Assembly: GCF_019710575.1 (NCBI RefSeq)
Contig: NZ_JAHWFK010000031.1
Location: forward strand, 304,443 to 368,442
Length of the DNA: 64,000 nt
Source of the DNA: Paractinoplanes polyasparticus
GTDB taxonomy: Bacteria; Actinomycetota; Actinomycetes; Mycobacteriales; Micromonosporaceae
Reading direction: 5' to 3'
The position numbers and the translations under genes are program-made. Positions 9,160 to 16,985 of the stretch are shown piece after piece. The notes below the pieces were generated by a model, which searched no databases, was not told the DNA's origin, and saw nothing but the letters and a program-made list of their open reading frames with translations. How positions within the stretch are numbered: the stretch's first letter is position 1; each line of letters begins with the position of its first letter.

Positions 9160-9207
9160 ATCACGAAAACGAACCTGAGGAAAAATGAACAATGAGAATT
9201 TGCTACA

Positions 9208-9237
9208 CGGCGGCCCGCTGAACCAGTCGGGCCGCCG
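9208..9237 (-). terminator. hairpin terminator downstream of the cold-shock gene
   Basis: Perfect 10-base stem (CGGCGGCCCG / CGGGCCGCCG) with a 10-base loop, starting 14 bases after the cold-shock stop codon. It lacks a long U-tract, as is usual for high-GC actinobacteria. Confidence 0.7.
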
Positions 9238-9251
9238 CGGTGAAGCGTGGA

Positions 9252-9455
9252 TCAGATTACGCGGATATTCGAGGCCTGGGGGCCCTTGGCGCCCTGAGTG
9301 ATGTCGAACTCCACTCGCTGGTTCTCGTCGAGGCTGCGAAAACCGCTGGCCGAGATCGCCGAGAAATGGGCGAAGACGTCGGCGCCGCCGTCGTCCTGGC
9401 TGATGAAGCCGAAGCCCTTGTCGCCGTTGAACCACTTCACAGTGCCTGTAGTCAA
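9252..9455 (-). CDS. cold-shock protein (CspA family)
   Basis: Protein of 67 residues, the standard CspA length. RNP1 is KGFGFI and RNP2 is VFAHFSAI; the start of the OB fold is TGTVKWFNGDKGF. It binds single-stranded RNA/DNA and acts as an RNA chaperone. The TTG start is chosen because it gives the normal family N-terminus and follows GGGAG at about 6 bases; a longer reading to 9539 adds unrelated sequence. The leader contains a terminator-like hairpin with a U-tract (see the separate entry). It lies close to the desaturase block, which suggests a cold-response neighbourhood, though this is inference. Confidence 0.93.
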   Translation of the reverse strand: MTTGTVKWFNGDKGFGFISQDDGGADVFAHFSAISASGFRSLDENQRVEFDITQGAKGPQASNIRVI

Positions 9456-9860
9456 GTCTGCTCCCAGTAGGGGTGTCGGGGACCGCTTGGTGCGGAACCG
9501 CATGCCGCCGCGTTGATCACCCCGCGTCGAAACCGACACGAAAAACGAAAAAACGCCTGGACGGGTTTCAGATAACCCATCAGGCGCCGAGAACGTCCAA
9601 GGAAATCAAAACTGCAACTGTGCCACCGTAACACAGAATTCTGCGAGCCCTTCTCTGACGCGCTCTCGTTATTTTGACCGGCCGGTCCGCCGCGTAGAGT
9701 GGAGGGTCGGCCCTCCTGCGGAGCCTGCCCAGGCTGAACAGCGCAGCAGCGTCCCGTCGGCAATTCCCCCGATTTCGCGGTCACCGGTCAGCCACTTCGA
9801 CGCAGCGGCGGCGGACGAGTGGTCCTGCCCGAGCACCACCGACACCACAGGAGAACCTGC
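9456..9860. other. 405-base gap: cold-shock leader and divergent promoter region
   Basis: No convincing gene. The left half is the untranslated leader of the cold-shock gene, with an A/T-rich stretch (unusual here) and a strong hairpin. Farther right is the perfect 12-base palindrome GACCGGCCGGTC (9676-9687), a possible protein site. The last part should hold the promoter of the small gene at 9861; I could not define it. Confidence 0.6.
9547..9586 (-). promoter_or_regulatory. terminator-like hairpin with U-tract in the cold-shock 5' leader
   Basis: Read on the minus strand, CGCCTG pairs with CAGGCG (9581-9586 with 9554-9559) and GGGTT with AACCC inside it, and the stem is followed at once by six T residues. 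This is a textbook intrinsic-terminator shape about 90 bases before the cold-shock start codon. As no gene ends just upstream, it is best explained as a leader attenuator or RNA thermometer-like structure. Confidence 0.6.
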
Positions 9861-10163
9861 ATGATCTCGAACAACACGCTCACCGCGCCCACGGCCCGCC
9901 AGCCCGTCAAGACCCTCCGCGAGAAGGCGGCCACCAGCTTCAACGCCGCGCTCGCCGCGGTTCTGGTCGCCGGTCTCGAGGAGGCGCTCGCCGCGGGCGA
10001 CCACCCGAGGGCGATCAATCTGATCAACCGGGGCTTCGCCGAGGGCAGTCCGCAGCTGGGCTGCGACCTGCTGTGCCGGGCCATGGCGGTCGTCGGCACC
10101 GCCCGGACCTGGACCGTGCAGCTCGCACCGTTGACCAAGGTCGAAACACGCTCCGCCCCGTAG
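9861..10163 (+). CDS. small hypothetical protein
   Basis: Product of 100 residues with no family I recognise. The ATG is preceded by AGGAG at a good distance (9848-9852), a strong ribosome-binding site that supports the gene. The sequence is mainly helical (AATSFNAALAAVLVAGLEEALAAG), with no signal peptide or true membrane span, and ends in a short charged tail. It lies 112 bases upstream of the DivIVA-type gene on the same strand, so the two might be co-transcribed. Confidence 0.65.
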   Translation: MISNNTLTAPTARQPVKTLREKAATSFNAALAAVLVAGLEEALAAGDHPRAINLINRGFAEGSPQLGCDLLCRAMAVVGTARTWTVQLAPLTKVETRSAP

Positions 10164-10275
10164 GCGACTACTGCCGGTTGCGTCGCTCCGCCCTCGTGCC
10201 ACCGACCGGGACAGCGCGTACAGTGACCTTGCTCCGGCGTTTTCGCACGCCCCTCACCGCACCCTCGGGAGCACC

Positions 10276-10953
10276 ATGCCTCTGACACCAGCCGACATTC
10301 ACAACCGGGAGTTCGGGAAGTCGTCGCTGGGCCGGCGTGGCTACGACGAGGAAGAGGTCGACTCGCTTCTCGACGACGTCACCCGCGAGATGATCAGGCT
10401 GCTGGAGGAGAACGACGCCCTGCGTGGCCGGCTCGACGCCGCGCCGCCGCCCCGCCGGCCGGACATGTCCGGCCGGGCCGTCGCCGAAGAGTTGTCCGCG
10501 GTGACGGCCGCGCTCGACCGGGCGCACCGCGGGTACGAGCAGGCCGAGCATCGGGCCCGGCTCGCGCGGCGTCAGCTCGACGAGGCCTACCGATCCGTCG
10601 CCGCCGCCCCGCCGGCCGTTGACGAAGGGGCGCCCTCGGAAATGGTGCTGGGAATGGCGCAGCGGACAGCCGACAACTACCTGCGCGAGGCTCACGAGAA
10701 ATCCCGCGTGTTGCTCGCCGAAGCGCGCGAGCAGGCCGAACGCGCGCAGGACGAAGCGCGGCGGCTGGCCGACGACATCGATCTGAAGGCTCACCGTCAG
10801 CATGACGAGGCGGCGGCCCAGCTGGTGACCAGGCGCAACGATCTCCTGCAGGAGATGGAAGAGCTCACGCGATTCGCCGCGGACTACCATGCCGCTCTGG
10901 AACGCCATCTGCACCGGCAGGGCCAGCTGATCGACGGCACCGCCGAAGCGTAA
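10276..10953 (+). CDS. DivIVA-domain coiled-coil protein
   Basis: Protein of 225 residues. The N-terminus is the DivIVA membrane-binding motif (MPLTPADIHNREFGKSSLG, GYDEEEVDSLLDDV), followed by long coiled-coil stretches at about residues 75-115 and 130-215 that are rich in Glu/Arg/Ala. DivIVA/Wag31 proteins mark curved membrane and direct polar growth in actinobacteria. This copy is shorter than Wag31 and stands apart from the dcw cluster, so it is more likely a paralogue than the main polar determinant. Confidence 0.88.
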   Translation: MPLTPADIHNREFGKSSLGRRGYDEEEVDSLLDDVTREMIRLLEENDALRGRLDAAPPPRRPDMSGRAVAEELSAVTAALDRAHRGYEQAEHRARLARRQLDEAYRSVAAAPPAVDEGAPSEMVLGMAQRTADNYLREAHEKSRVLLAEAREQAERAQDEARRLADDIDLKAHRQHDEAAAQLVTRRNDLLQEMEELTRFAADYHAALERHLHRQGQLIDGTAEA

Positions 10954-11098
10954 AGGCCCCCCGGGCACCCTTGCGATTATTGGCGTCCATCAATGCGCAG
11001 CGGAAAAGTGAAAAGTGCTCTCGGGCCGGATCGCGCCTGCCTCAGCCTTCGACGTGTGGGATCGTTGCTGATGGATGTCCGATCTTGCCGGGAGTGCT

Positions 11099-11906
11099 GT
11101 GCTCGAGGTGCGTCTGCTGGGACCGGTGGAACTCTGGGCCGGGGAACGACCGCTGCCGGTCGGGGAACCGCGCCAGCGCGCGGTGCTGGCCGCGCTGGCC
11201 TGCGAGGCCGGCCGGGTGGTCACCGCCGAGACGCTGATCGACCGCGTGTGGGGCGAGGCCGTGCCGGCCAAGGCCCGGCACGCGTTGCAGTCGCATCTGG
11301 CGCGGGTACGGGGTGCGTTGCGACGCGGCGGCGGCGACCCGCTGGTCCGGCGGTCCGGCGGCTACCTGCTCGACGTTCCGGCGGAGCACGTCGACCTGCT
11401 CCGGTTCCGCGCTCGTGGATCAGGCGGACGGGGACGCCGGGCTGCTGCGTGAGGCCGTCCGGCTGTGGCGCGGCGAAACGCTGGCCGGGCTGGCCGGCGA
11501 GTGGGCCTCCTCGATGCGTGCCGCCTGGGACACCGAACGCCTGCTGGCGGTCGTGGCCTGGGCCGGCGCCGAACTCGAGGCCGGCGACCCGGCCGCGGTG
11601 ATCGGACCGCTCGGCGCGACCGGCGAGCGACGGCACCTTGTCGAGGTAGGCGAGCGCGTCGGCCCGGCCGGCGACGTCGGCCACGTTCTCGTACGCCGGG
11701 TGGCGCCCGAGTTCCGCGGCCGAGCGATGGGGGTGGCCGCCTCGGGCCTGGTGGTCAGCCAGGGCCTCGGCTTCCTGGCCGCCGGTGGCGCCGTGGAGGC
11801 CGTACTGCCCCCGGCGACAGTGGTCGGACTGAGCGGTCTGCTCGGCACGGCGGCTGTCCTGGCTGTCCGGTTCGCACGGGTTCCGGCTGAGTCGTCGCAC
11901 AGCTGA
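11099..11906 (+). pseudogene. SARP/BTAD regulator remnant fused to an MFS transporter tail
   Basis: Starts as an AfsR/SARP regulator (GTG at 11099 after GGGAG): winged-helix DNA-binding part (LEVRLLGPVELWAG, RQRAVLAALACEAGRVV) to about 11405. The frame then shifts: the expected continuation FRALVDQ is found one frame over, as if two bases of a CGCGCG run were lost near 11409-11412. The BTAD domain continues (LLREAVRLWRGETLAGL) to about 11605. Then an abrupt change leads into the C-terminal end of an MFS transporter (VAPEFRGRAMGVAASG ... VVGLSGLLGTAAVL), which stops at 11906. About 90 bases at the junction (11610-11695) match neither part. A deletion between two former genes plus a frameshift explains it. 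Confidence 0.78.
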
Positions 11907-11910
11907 CGAC

Positions 11911-12282
11911 TCAGCCGTCGCCCGGGCGGAGGGCTGAGAGAAGGTGGTCGATCCGGTCGACGATCGCGCCGATCTGATCGTCGTCGGGGCGGCCCGCGAG
12001 AGGGCGCTCGATGGCGGCGCGATACAGCGCGATGCTGCGGTTGAGCTGCTCGGCCTCCTGGCTCAGGCGGAGTTGGTCGGCCGAGTGGTGGCGGCGCCCG
12101 AGCAGGACGGCGCCGATGGCGACCCAGCCGAGCAGATGCAGGCACAGCCACACGATCGGCGACCGCAGGGCCTCGGCCCCGGTGACCTTCGCCGCCGCGG
12201 CGAGCGGAACGAGCAGGTGCAGCAGGGCGCCGGCGCCCACGATCGGGCCGAGCGCGGGGAATCGGCGGGCTGAACGCCGCAT
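11911..12282 (-). CDS. small two-span membrane protein
   Basis: Product of 123 residues, no family recognised. Two hydrophobic spans are visible at about residues 12-34 (LGPIVGAGALLHLLVPLAA) and 45-63 (VWLCLHLLGWVAIGAVLLG), followed by a soluble helical tail of about 60 residues with many Arg and Asp. The ATG is preceded by GAGGAG at 6 to 7 bases. It is divergent from the AfsR-type regulator with a 121-base gap and ends just 5 bases after the SARP/MFS pseudogene on the other strand. Confidence 0.7.
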   Translation of the reverse strand: MRRSARRFPALGPIVGAGALLHLLVPLAAAAKVTGAEALRSPIVWLCLHLLGWVAIGAVLLGRRHHSADQLRLSQEAEQLNRSIALYRAAIERPLAGRPDDDQIGAIVDRIDHLLSALRPGDG

Positions 12283-12403
12283 GTGCGTCTCCTCAGGATC
12301 AAGTTCGGGGAGCCGTCCCCACGATGCGGCCGGTCCGGCACGGGCCGAGCACCAACCGGGCACGGGGTGGGCACGGGCCCCGACCGGTCGCGACAATGCA
12401 GCG

Positions 12404-15400
12404 GTGACAGTCAGCGCTCCGGTGAGGTTCGGCATCCTGGGCCCGGCCCTGGCGCGATCCGCCGACGGCCGGATCGTGCCGATCGGGGGCCCGCGTCTGC
12501 GCGCGCTGTTCGCCCTGCTGCTCGCCCACGCCGGCCAGGCCGTCCCGGTCGAGCGGCTCATCGACGGCGTGTACGGGGACCAGCCGCCGGACGGCGCCGT
12601 CAACGCCCTGCGCTCGCAGGTGGCCCGGCTGCGCGGGCTCGTCGGCGACGCCGTGTCGCCGGACCCGGCCGGCTACCGGTACGCGGGCGACCCCGACGAC
12701 GTCGATCTTCACCGGTTCGAGCGGCTGGCCCGCGCCGGGCGCGGCGCTCTGGATTCCGGCGAGAGCGCCCGGGCGGCGGCCGTGCTTCGTGAGGCGCTCG
12801 GTCTGTGGCGTGGGCCCGCCCTGGCCGACGTCGGCCCGGCGTCGTTCGCCGGGCCGCTCATCGTCCGGTTGGAGGAGCTCCGGATGACCGCGCTGGCGGA
12901 CCGCATCGACGCCGACCTGCGGTGCGGTGACGCCCGGCAACTCGTGCCCGAGCTGCTCGAGCTGGTGGCCGCCCATCCACTGCGCGAGCGGCTGCACGCC
13001 CAGCTCGTCAGCGCGCTGGCCCGGGCCGGACGCCCGGCCGAGGCGCTGGCCGCCTACGCCGACGCGCGGCGGATCCTGGCCGACGAACTGGGCGCCGACC
13101 CGTCACCCGCCCTCACCGCCGCCTATCTGGACGTGTTGCGCGGGCAGACAGCGGATGCCCCCGCTGACCCGCCCTTGAAGGGGGCCCCGAGGACGTTGCC
13201 GGCGACCGTCGCCGACTTCACCGGCCGTGACGCCGACCTGACCGCGATCCGGCGCGCGCTGGGCGGGCAGCCCGCCGGCGGCCGGCTGGCCGTCCCGATC
13301 GTCGCGATCGCGGGCCGGGCCGGGATGGGCAAGACGACCCTCGCCGTGCACGCCGCGCACGGGTTGACCGACCGGTTTCCCGACGGTCAGCTCTTCGCCG
13401 GACTGCACGCCGGCGGTCCGCGTCCGGTCGACGCGGGGGCGATTCTCGAGCGCTTCCTGCGCATGCTCGGTGTGCACGGCAATGACATCCCGGGCGCCGT
13501 CGACGACCGGGCGGCGCTGTTCCGCAGCCTGCTGGCCGACCGCCGGGTGCTGATCGTGCTCGACGACGTCGGGAGCGAGCAGGACGTGCTGCCGCTGCTG
13601 CCGGGCAGCACGTCGTGCGCGGTCCTGGTCACCAGCCGGCGCCGGTTGGCCGGACTCGCCGCGGCCACCGTGCTCGAGCTGGGCCGGTTCTCCCCGGAAC
13701 AGTCGATCGAGCTGCTGGGCCGGGTGGTCGGCGGTGACCGGGTCGGTCAGGAGGCCGCCGTCGCCCGCACCCTGGCCGAACAGTGCGGGTACCTGCCTCT
13801 GGCGCTGCGTATCGCCGGGGCACGGCTGGCGTTGCGTCCGCATTGGACCGTGCGGCAGATGGCTGTGCGACTGACGGACGAGGAACGCCGGCTCGACGAG
13901 CTCGTCCACGGGGGGATGGCGATCGGGGCCAGCATCAGCCTCAACCACGATGCGCTCAGCGCGCCCGCCCGCCGGTTGTTCCGGCTGCTGGCTGTCCTGG
14001 ACGCGCATGTCTACTCGGGCTGGACAGCGGCGGCTCTGCTCGGCGTGTCGCTCGACACGGCCCAGGAGGCGCTGGACGAGCTGGTCGACGCGCAACTCGT
14101 CCAGCCGATCCTGCCCGGTCACGGCCTGCTCACCCAGTACCGCTTCCACGACCTGGTCCGGGGTTTCGCCCGGCAGCGGCTGGCTGCCGACGAGTCGCCG
14201 GGCGAGGCCGAGGCCGCTCTGATCCGCATGCTGGACGCCGTGCTGGCGCTGACCCGCGCCGCCACCGGGCCGCAGATGGCGGGCGAGGTGTTGTCCGACC
14301 AGGGCCGAGCCCAGGCCTGGTCGCCACCGCCGGTGCTGCTGGAAGCCGTGACCGCGGACCCGACGGCCTGGCTGGAACAGGAGCGCCCGGGCATCGTCGC
14401 CGCCGTCCACCAGGCGTCGCGGGCCGGGCTGTCCGAACAGTGTCATGGCCTGGCCGAGGCCGTCCAGCCGTTCCTGAGCCTGCGCGCCTACCGCGACGAC
14501 GCCCGGTCCGTGCTGACCGTCGCGCTCGACACCGCTCGGCGGGCCGGCGACCGGCGGGGTGAGGCCGTGATGCTGTTCAGCCTGCGGATGGATGTGGCCG
14601 ACGTGCACGACCAGGACGCCGCCCTGCGCGACCTCACCCGGGCCGAGACCCTCTTCCGGCAGCTCGACGATCGGCCGGGAGTCGCCGTCGCGCTGCGGGC
14701 GCAGGCCTTCGTGGCGTACCGGTACGGACGGACCGCCACGGCCGTGCGCTTGTTCTCGTCGGCCTTGGAGATGGCGCAGGCGCTCGGCCACGACGGCGAG
14801 GCCGCGTACATCCTCCAGATACAGGCCGCGATCCACCTGCTGCACGGGGAGGCCGGCACCGCGTTGGTGCTGCTGGCGGAGGCGCTCGACGCCGCGCGGG
14901 CGAGCAACAAGCCCAGGGTGCTGGCCCAGGTGCTGTACCGGACCGGTCAGGCCCACCTGGAAGTCGGTGACCGCGAATCGGCCGCCGGCGTGCTCCGGGA
15001 CGCCCTCGCTGTTGCCCGCGCGACCGGCGATGCCTCCGGCGAGGCCCACATCCTGGTCGAGCAGGTCCGGGCCGAGCTGTGGCCGGAGGCGCCGGAGGCC
15101 GCGGCCTCGTTGCTGGTGGCGGCCCGGGAGCGGGCAGTGGCTGCCCGCGACGCGCTCGCCGAGGGCCATGTGCTGACCGCCTCGGCCGAATTGGCGAGTG
15201 CCGGGCACGACCATGCGGGTGCAGCCCGGCTTCTGGGGGAGGCCGCCGCGAAATTCCGGTCGGTCGGCAGCCTGGTGAACGAGGCCCGTGCGCTCATGGC
15301 GCTGGGCGACGCACAGCAGGCCGGCGGCGATCAGGAGGCGGCCGCCGCCACCCGGGCTCAGGCTGCCGTACTCATCGACCGGACCGAGCCCGCCATCGCC

Positions 15401-15433
15401 GTACGCCTGCGGAGCGGCCCGGACCGGCGATGA
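12404..15433 (+). CDS. AfsR/SARP-family transcriptional regulator with NB-ARC and TPR domains
   Basis: Protein of 1009 residues with the full AfsR layout: OmpR-type winged helix (residues 1-95), BTAD (about 95-245, LREALGLWRGPALADV), NB-ARC ATPase with P-loop GRAGMGKTT (about 304-312) and Walker B VLIVLDDV, then a long TPR region from about residue 620 to the end. The family activates secondary metabolism or other specialised genes. The GTG start is chosen to give the usual short N-terminus (RFGILGPALA). Unlike the broken relative at 11099, it is intact. Convergent with the GH76 gene; the regulon is unknown. Confidence 0.9.
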   Translation: MTVSAPVRFGILGPALARSADGRIVPIGGPRLRALFALLLAHAGQAVPVERLIDGVYGDQPPDGAVNALRSQVARLRGLVGDAVSPDPAGYRYAGDPDDVDLHRFERLARAGRGALDSGESARAAAVLREALGLWRGPALADVGPASFAGPLIVRLEELRMTALADRIDADLRCGDARQLVPELLELVAAHPLRERLHAQLVSALARAGRPAEALAAYADARRILADELGADPSPALTAAYLDVLRGQTADAPADPPLKGAPRTLPATVADFTGRDADLTAIRRALGGQPAGGRLAVPIVAIAGRAGMGKTTLAVHAAHGLTDRFPDGQLFAGLHAGGPRPVDAGAILERFLRMLGVHGNDIPGAVDDRAALFRSLLADRRVLIVLDDVGSEQDVLPLLPGSTSCAVLVTSRRRLAGLAAATVLELGRFSPEQSIELLGRVVGGDRVGQEAAVARTLAEQCGYLPLALRIAGARLALRPHWTVRQMAVRLTDEERRLDELVHGGMAIGASISLNHDALSAPARRLFRLLAVLDAHVYSGWTAAALLGVSLDTAQEALDELVDAQLVQPILPGHGLLTQYRFHDLVRGFARQRLAADESPGEAEAALIRMLDAVLALTRAATGPQMAGEVLSDQGRAQAWSPPPVLLEAVTADPTAWLEQERPGIVAAVHQASRAGLSEQCHGLAEAVQPFLSLRAYRDDARSVLTVALDTARRAGDRRGEAVMLFSLRMDVADVHDQDAALRDLTRAETLFRQLDDRPGVAVALRAQAFVAYRYGRTATAVRLFSSALEMAQALGHDGEAAYILQIQAAIHLLHGEAGTALVLLAEALDAARASNKPRVLAQVLYRTGQAHLEVGDRESAAGVLRDALAVARATGDASGEAHILVEQVRAELWPEAPEAAASLLVAARERAVAARDALAEGHVLTASAELASAGHDHAGAARLLGEAAAKFRSVGSLVNEARALMALGDAQQAGGDQEAAAATRAQAAVLIDRTEPAIAVRLRSGPDRR

Positions 15434-15434
15434 G

Positions 15435-15449
15435 GCCGCCTCAGGCGGC
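15435..15449. terminator. bidirectional hairpin between convergent genes
   Basis: GCCGCC, a TCA loop and GGCGGC form a tight hairpin that spans the 7-base gap and the stop codon of the GH76 gene, so it could end transcription from both sides. Confidence 0.45.
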
Positions 15450-16886
15450 GGCGTTCAGCAGGTCCAGCGCGGAGTGCTGGCAGGCGTGGGCGCTGGGAAC
15501 GAAGGGGCCGGCCCAGTGGATGCCGTACTCGTCGAGGCTGTTGCGGTTGTGGGTGAAGGCCGACGTGGCCTGTCGCTGCAGGTACCCGTCGTACACCCCG
15601 CCCAGCGCGTCGTTGAGGACACCCAGCCCGCGCGCGTACTCGCCCTTCCACGACGGCTGGTCGCCCTGGCAGCTCTCGCCCTCGCCCGGTTCCCGCAGGA
15701 TGCCGCCGTTGTTCAGGGCGGAGTGCGTGGTCGAGGCGTCGCCGATGCGCCGGGCCGTGGCGAGCGCGGCCGCGTCGCCGGTGGCCCGGTTCAGCTGCAC
15801 CAGCGCGTTCATCAGCACGCCGGAGTTGTAGGTGAGCGGCCCGCTGGTGCCGCGGCAGGTCTCGAGGCTGATCCGGTCGATCACGATGTTGCCCGTGGTC
15901 AGCATGCCGGTGCCCGCGAACCAGGACCAGCCGGTGCGGGCCCGGTCGCGGTAGACGGTGTCACCGGCCAGGCGCTGCGCCAGTTCCGCGTTGAGTTGGA
16001 TGTACAGGCTGTTGGCGATGGCCACCTTGCTGCTGCGGTCGGTCTTCCACCAGACGCCCCCGCCGCAGGTGTTGTCCCAGTAGGCGTGCATGTGGTCGGC
16101 GTCGGCGCGGGCCGTGCTGAGATAGCGGCTGTCGCCGGTCAGGTCGTAGGCGGCCACCCAGGCCAGCCCCCACCAGCCCGTGTCGTCCAGGTACTCGTTG
16201 CGGAACTGGCCCTGACGGCTGGTGATCTGCTTGTCGTACGTGGTGGCGATCGCGTACCGGTAGCTGTCCATGCCCGAGACGCGGATGTTGCCGATCAGGG
16301 CGGTCAGCGCGTTGGCGCTGGTCCACCAGGCGTTGCCGTCGAACAGGCCGGTGTTCTGGTCGTAGCGCATCATCAGCGCGGTGGCCGCCGCCCGGCTGCG
16401 GTCGGCCGCGTTCCACGTGCTGCGGGCCCACGCGGTGCAGGCGACCTCGGGCCGGTCGCCGGCCTTGCCGCACGCGCGCAGGGCGCCGACGCCCCGGTTC
16501 ACCCAGTCGTCGACGTTGACCATCGTGGTGCGGGTCTGGATGGCGCCGGCGGGCACGGCGGTGGCGCCCAGCCGGCTGCCGGAGGACCAGCCGCGGCCGC
16601 CGTCGAACGACCGGTCCAGCCACACCTCGTCGCCGGCCCGGCCGCCGGCCAGCGAGGCCCATCCCATCGAGTCGGCGTCGTCGAGATGCAGGGCGAAGGT
16701 GCGCCCGTACAGGGTGCTGCTCACCGGCGTGCGGTCGCCGCCGGCCAGGGCGGCATCGCGGCCGTCGCAGTAGCGGTTGCAGACGGTGGCCGCGGCAGCC
16801 GGGCTCGCGCCCGCCACCACGAGCACCCCGGCCGTGACGGCCGCGGCTGTTCCCGCGGCCACTATTTTGCCCCAGCGCACCGACAT
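15441..16886 (-). CDS. secreted GH76 alpha-1,6-mannanase
   Basis: Glycoside hydrolase family 76, 481 residues. A Sec signal peptide covers about residues 1-33 (ends ASPAAAA). The family hallmark Asp-Asp pair is in LDDTGWWGLAW near residue 234, and the aromatic-rich alpha/alpha barrel motifs follow (WWKTDRSSKVAIANSLYIQL). GH76 enzymes cut alpha-1,6-linked mannans such as fungal cell-wall backbones or actinobacterial lipoglycans. No CBM or anchor is present. The gene stands alone; the 99-base upstream gap holds a hairpin that abuts the ribosome-binding site. Confidence 0.88.
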   Translation of the reverse strand: MSVRWGKIVAAGTAAAVTAGVLVVAGASPAAAATVCNRYCDGRDAALAGGDRTPVSSTLYGRTFALHLDDADSMGWASLAGGRAGDEVWLDRSFDGGRGWSSGSRLGATAVPAGAIQTRTTMVNVDDWVNRGVGALRACGKAGDRPEVACTAWARSTWNAADRSRAAATALMMRYDQNTGLFDGNAWWTSANALTALIGNIRVSGMDSYRYAIATTYDKQITSRQGQFRNEYLDDTGWWGLAWVAAYDLTGDSRYLSTARADADHMHAYWDNTCGGGVWWKTDRSSKVAIANSLYIQLNAELAQRLAGDTVYRDRARTGWSWFAGTGMLTTGNIVIDRISLETCRGTSGPLTYNSGVLMNALVQLNRATGDAAALATARRIGDASTTHSALNNGGILREPGEGESCQGDQPSWKGEYARGLGVLNDALGGVYDGYLQRQATSAFTHNRNSLDEYGIHWAGPFVPSAHACQHSALDLLNAAA

Positions 16887-16894
16887 GACTCACC

Positions 16895-16930
16895 CCTGAC
16901 GCTCAGGTGTTGCTGACACCGTGCGTCAGG
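16895..16930 (-). promoter_or_regulatory. leader hairpin or operator before the GH76 gene
   Basis: CCTGACGC (16895-16902) pairs with GCGTCAGG (16923-16930), and inside it GGTGT pairs with ACACC around a TGCTG loop. On the minus strand the structure ends right at the GGGGTGAG ribosome-binding site, 8 bases before the ATG. It could be a repressor site or an RNA fold that controls initiation. Confidence 0.5.
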
Positions 16931-16985
16931 ATTGTCCACCGCCGCTCGGCTTCCGGGGAGCGGCGACGCATTTATTTACATCAAT

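Noticed and set aside
11610..11700. Short stretch that reads protein-like on the minus strand (PAYENVADVAGRADALAYLDKVP) at the SARP/MFS join
   Set aside because: Too short and without start or family match to call a gene; it may be an inverted remnant, so it is only mentioned with the pseudogene.
12299..16916. Long open readings opposite or out of frame to the AfsR-type and GH76 genes (for example 13103-15214 minus, 15288-16916 plus)
   Set aside because: They are shadows caused by very high GC content: Arg/Pro/Gly/His-rich, no recognisable domain, and they lie across genes with clear families.
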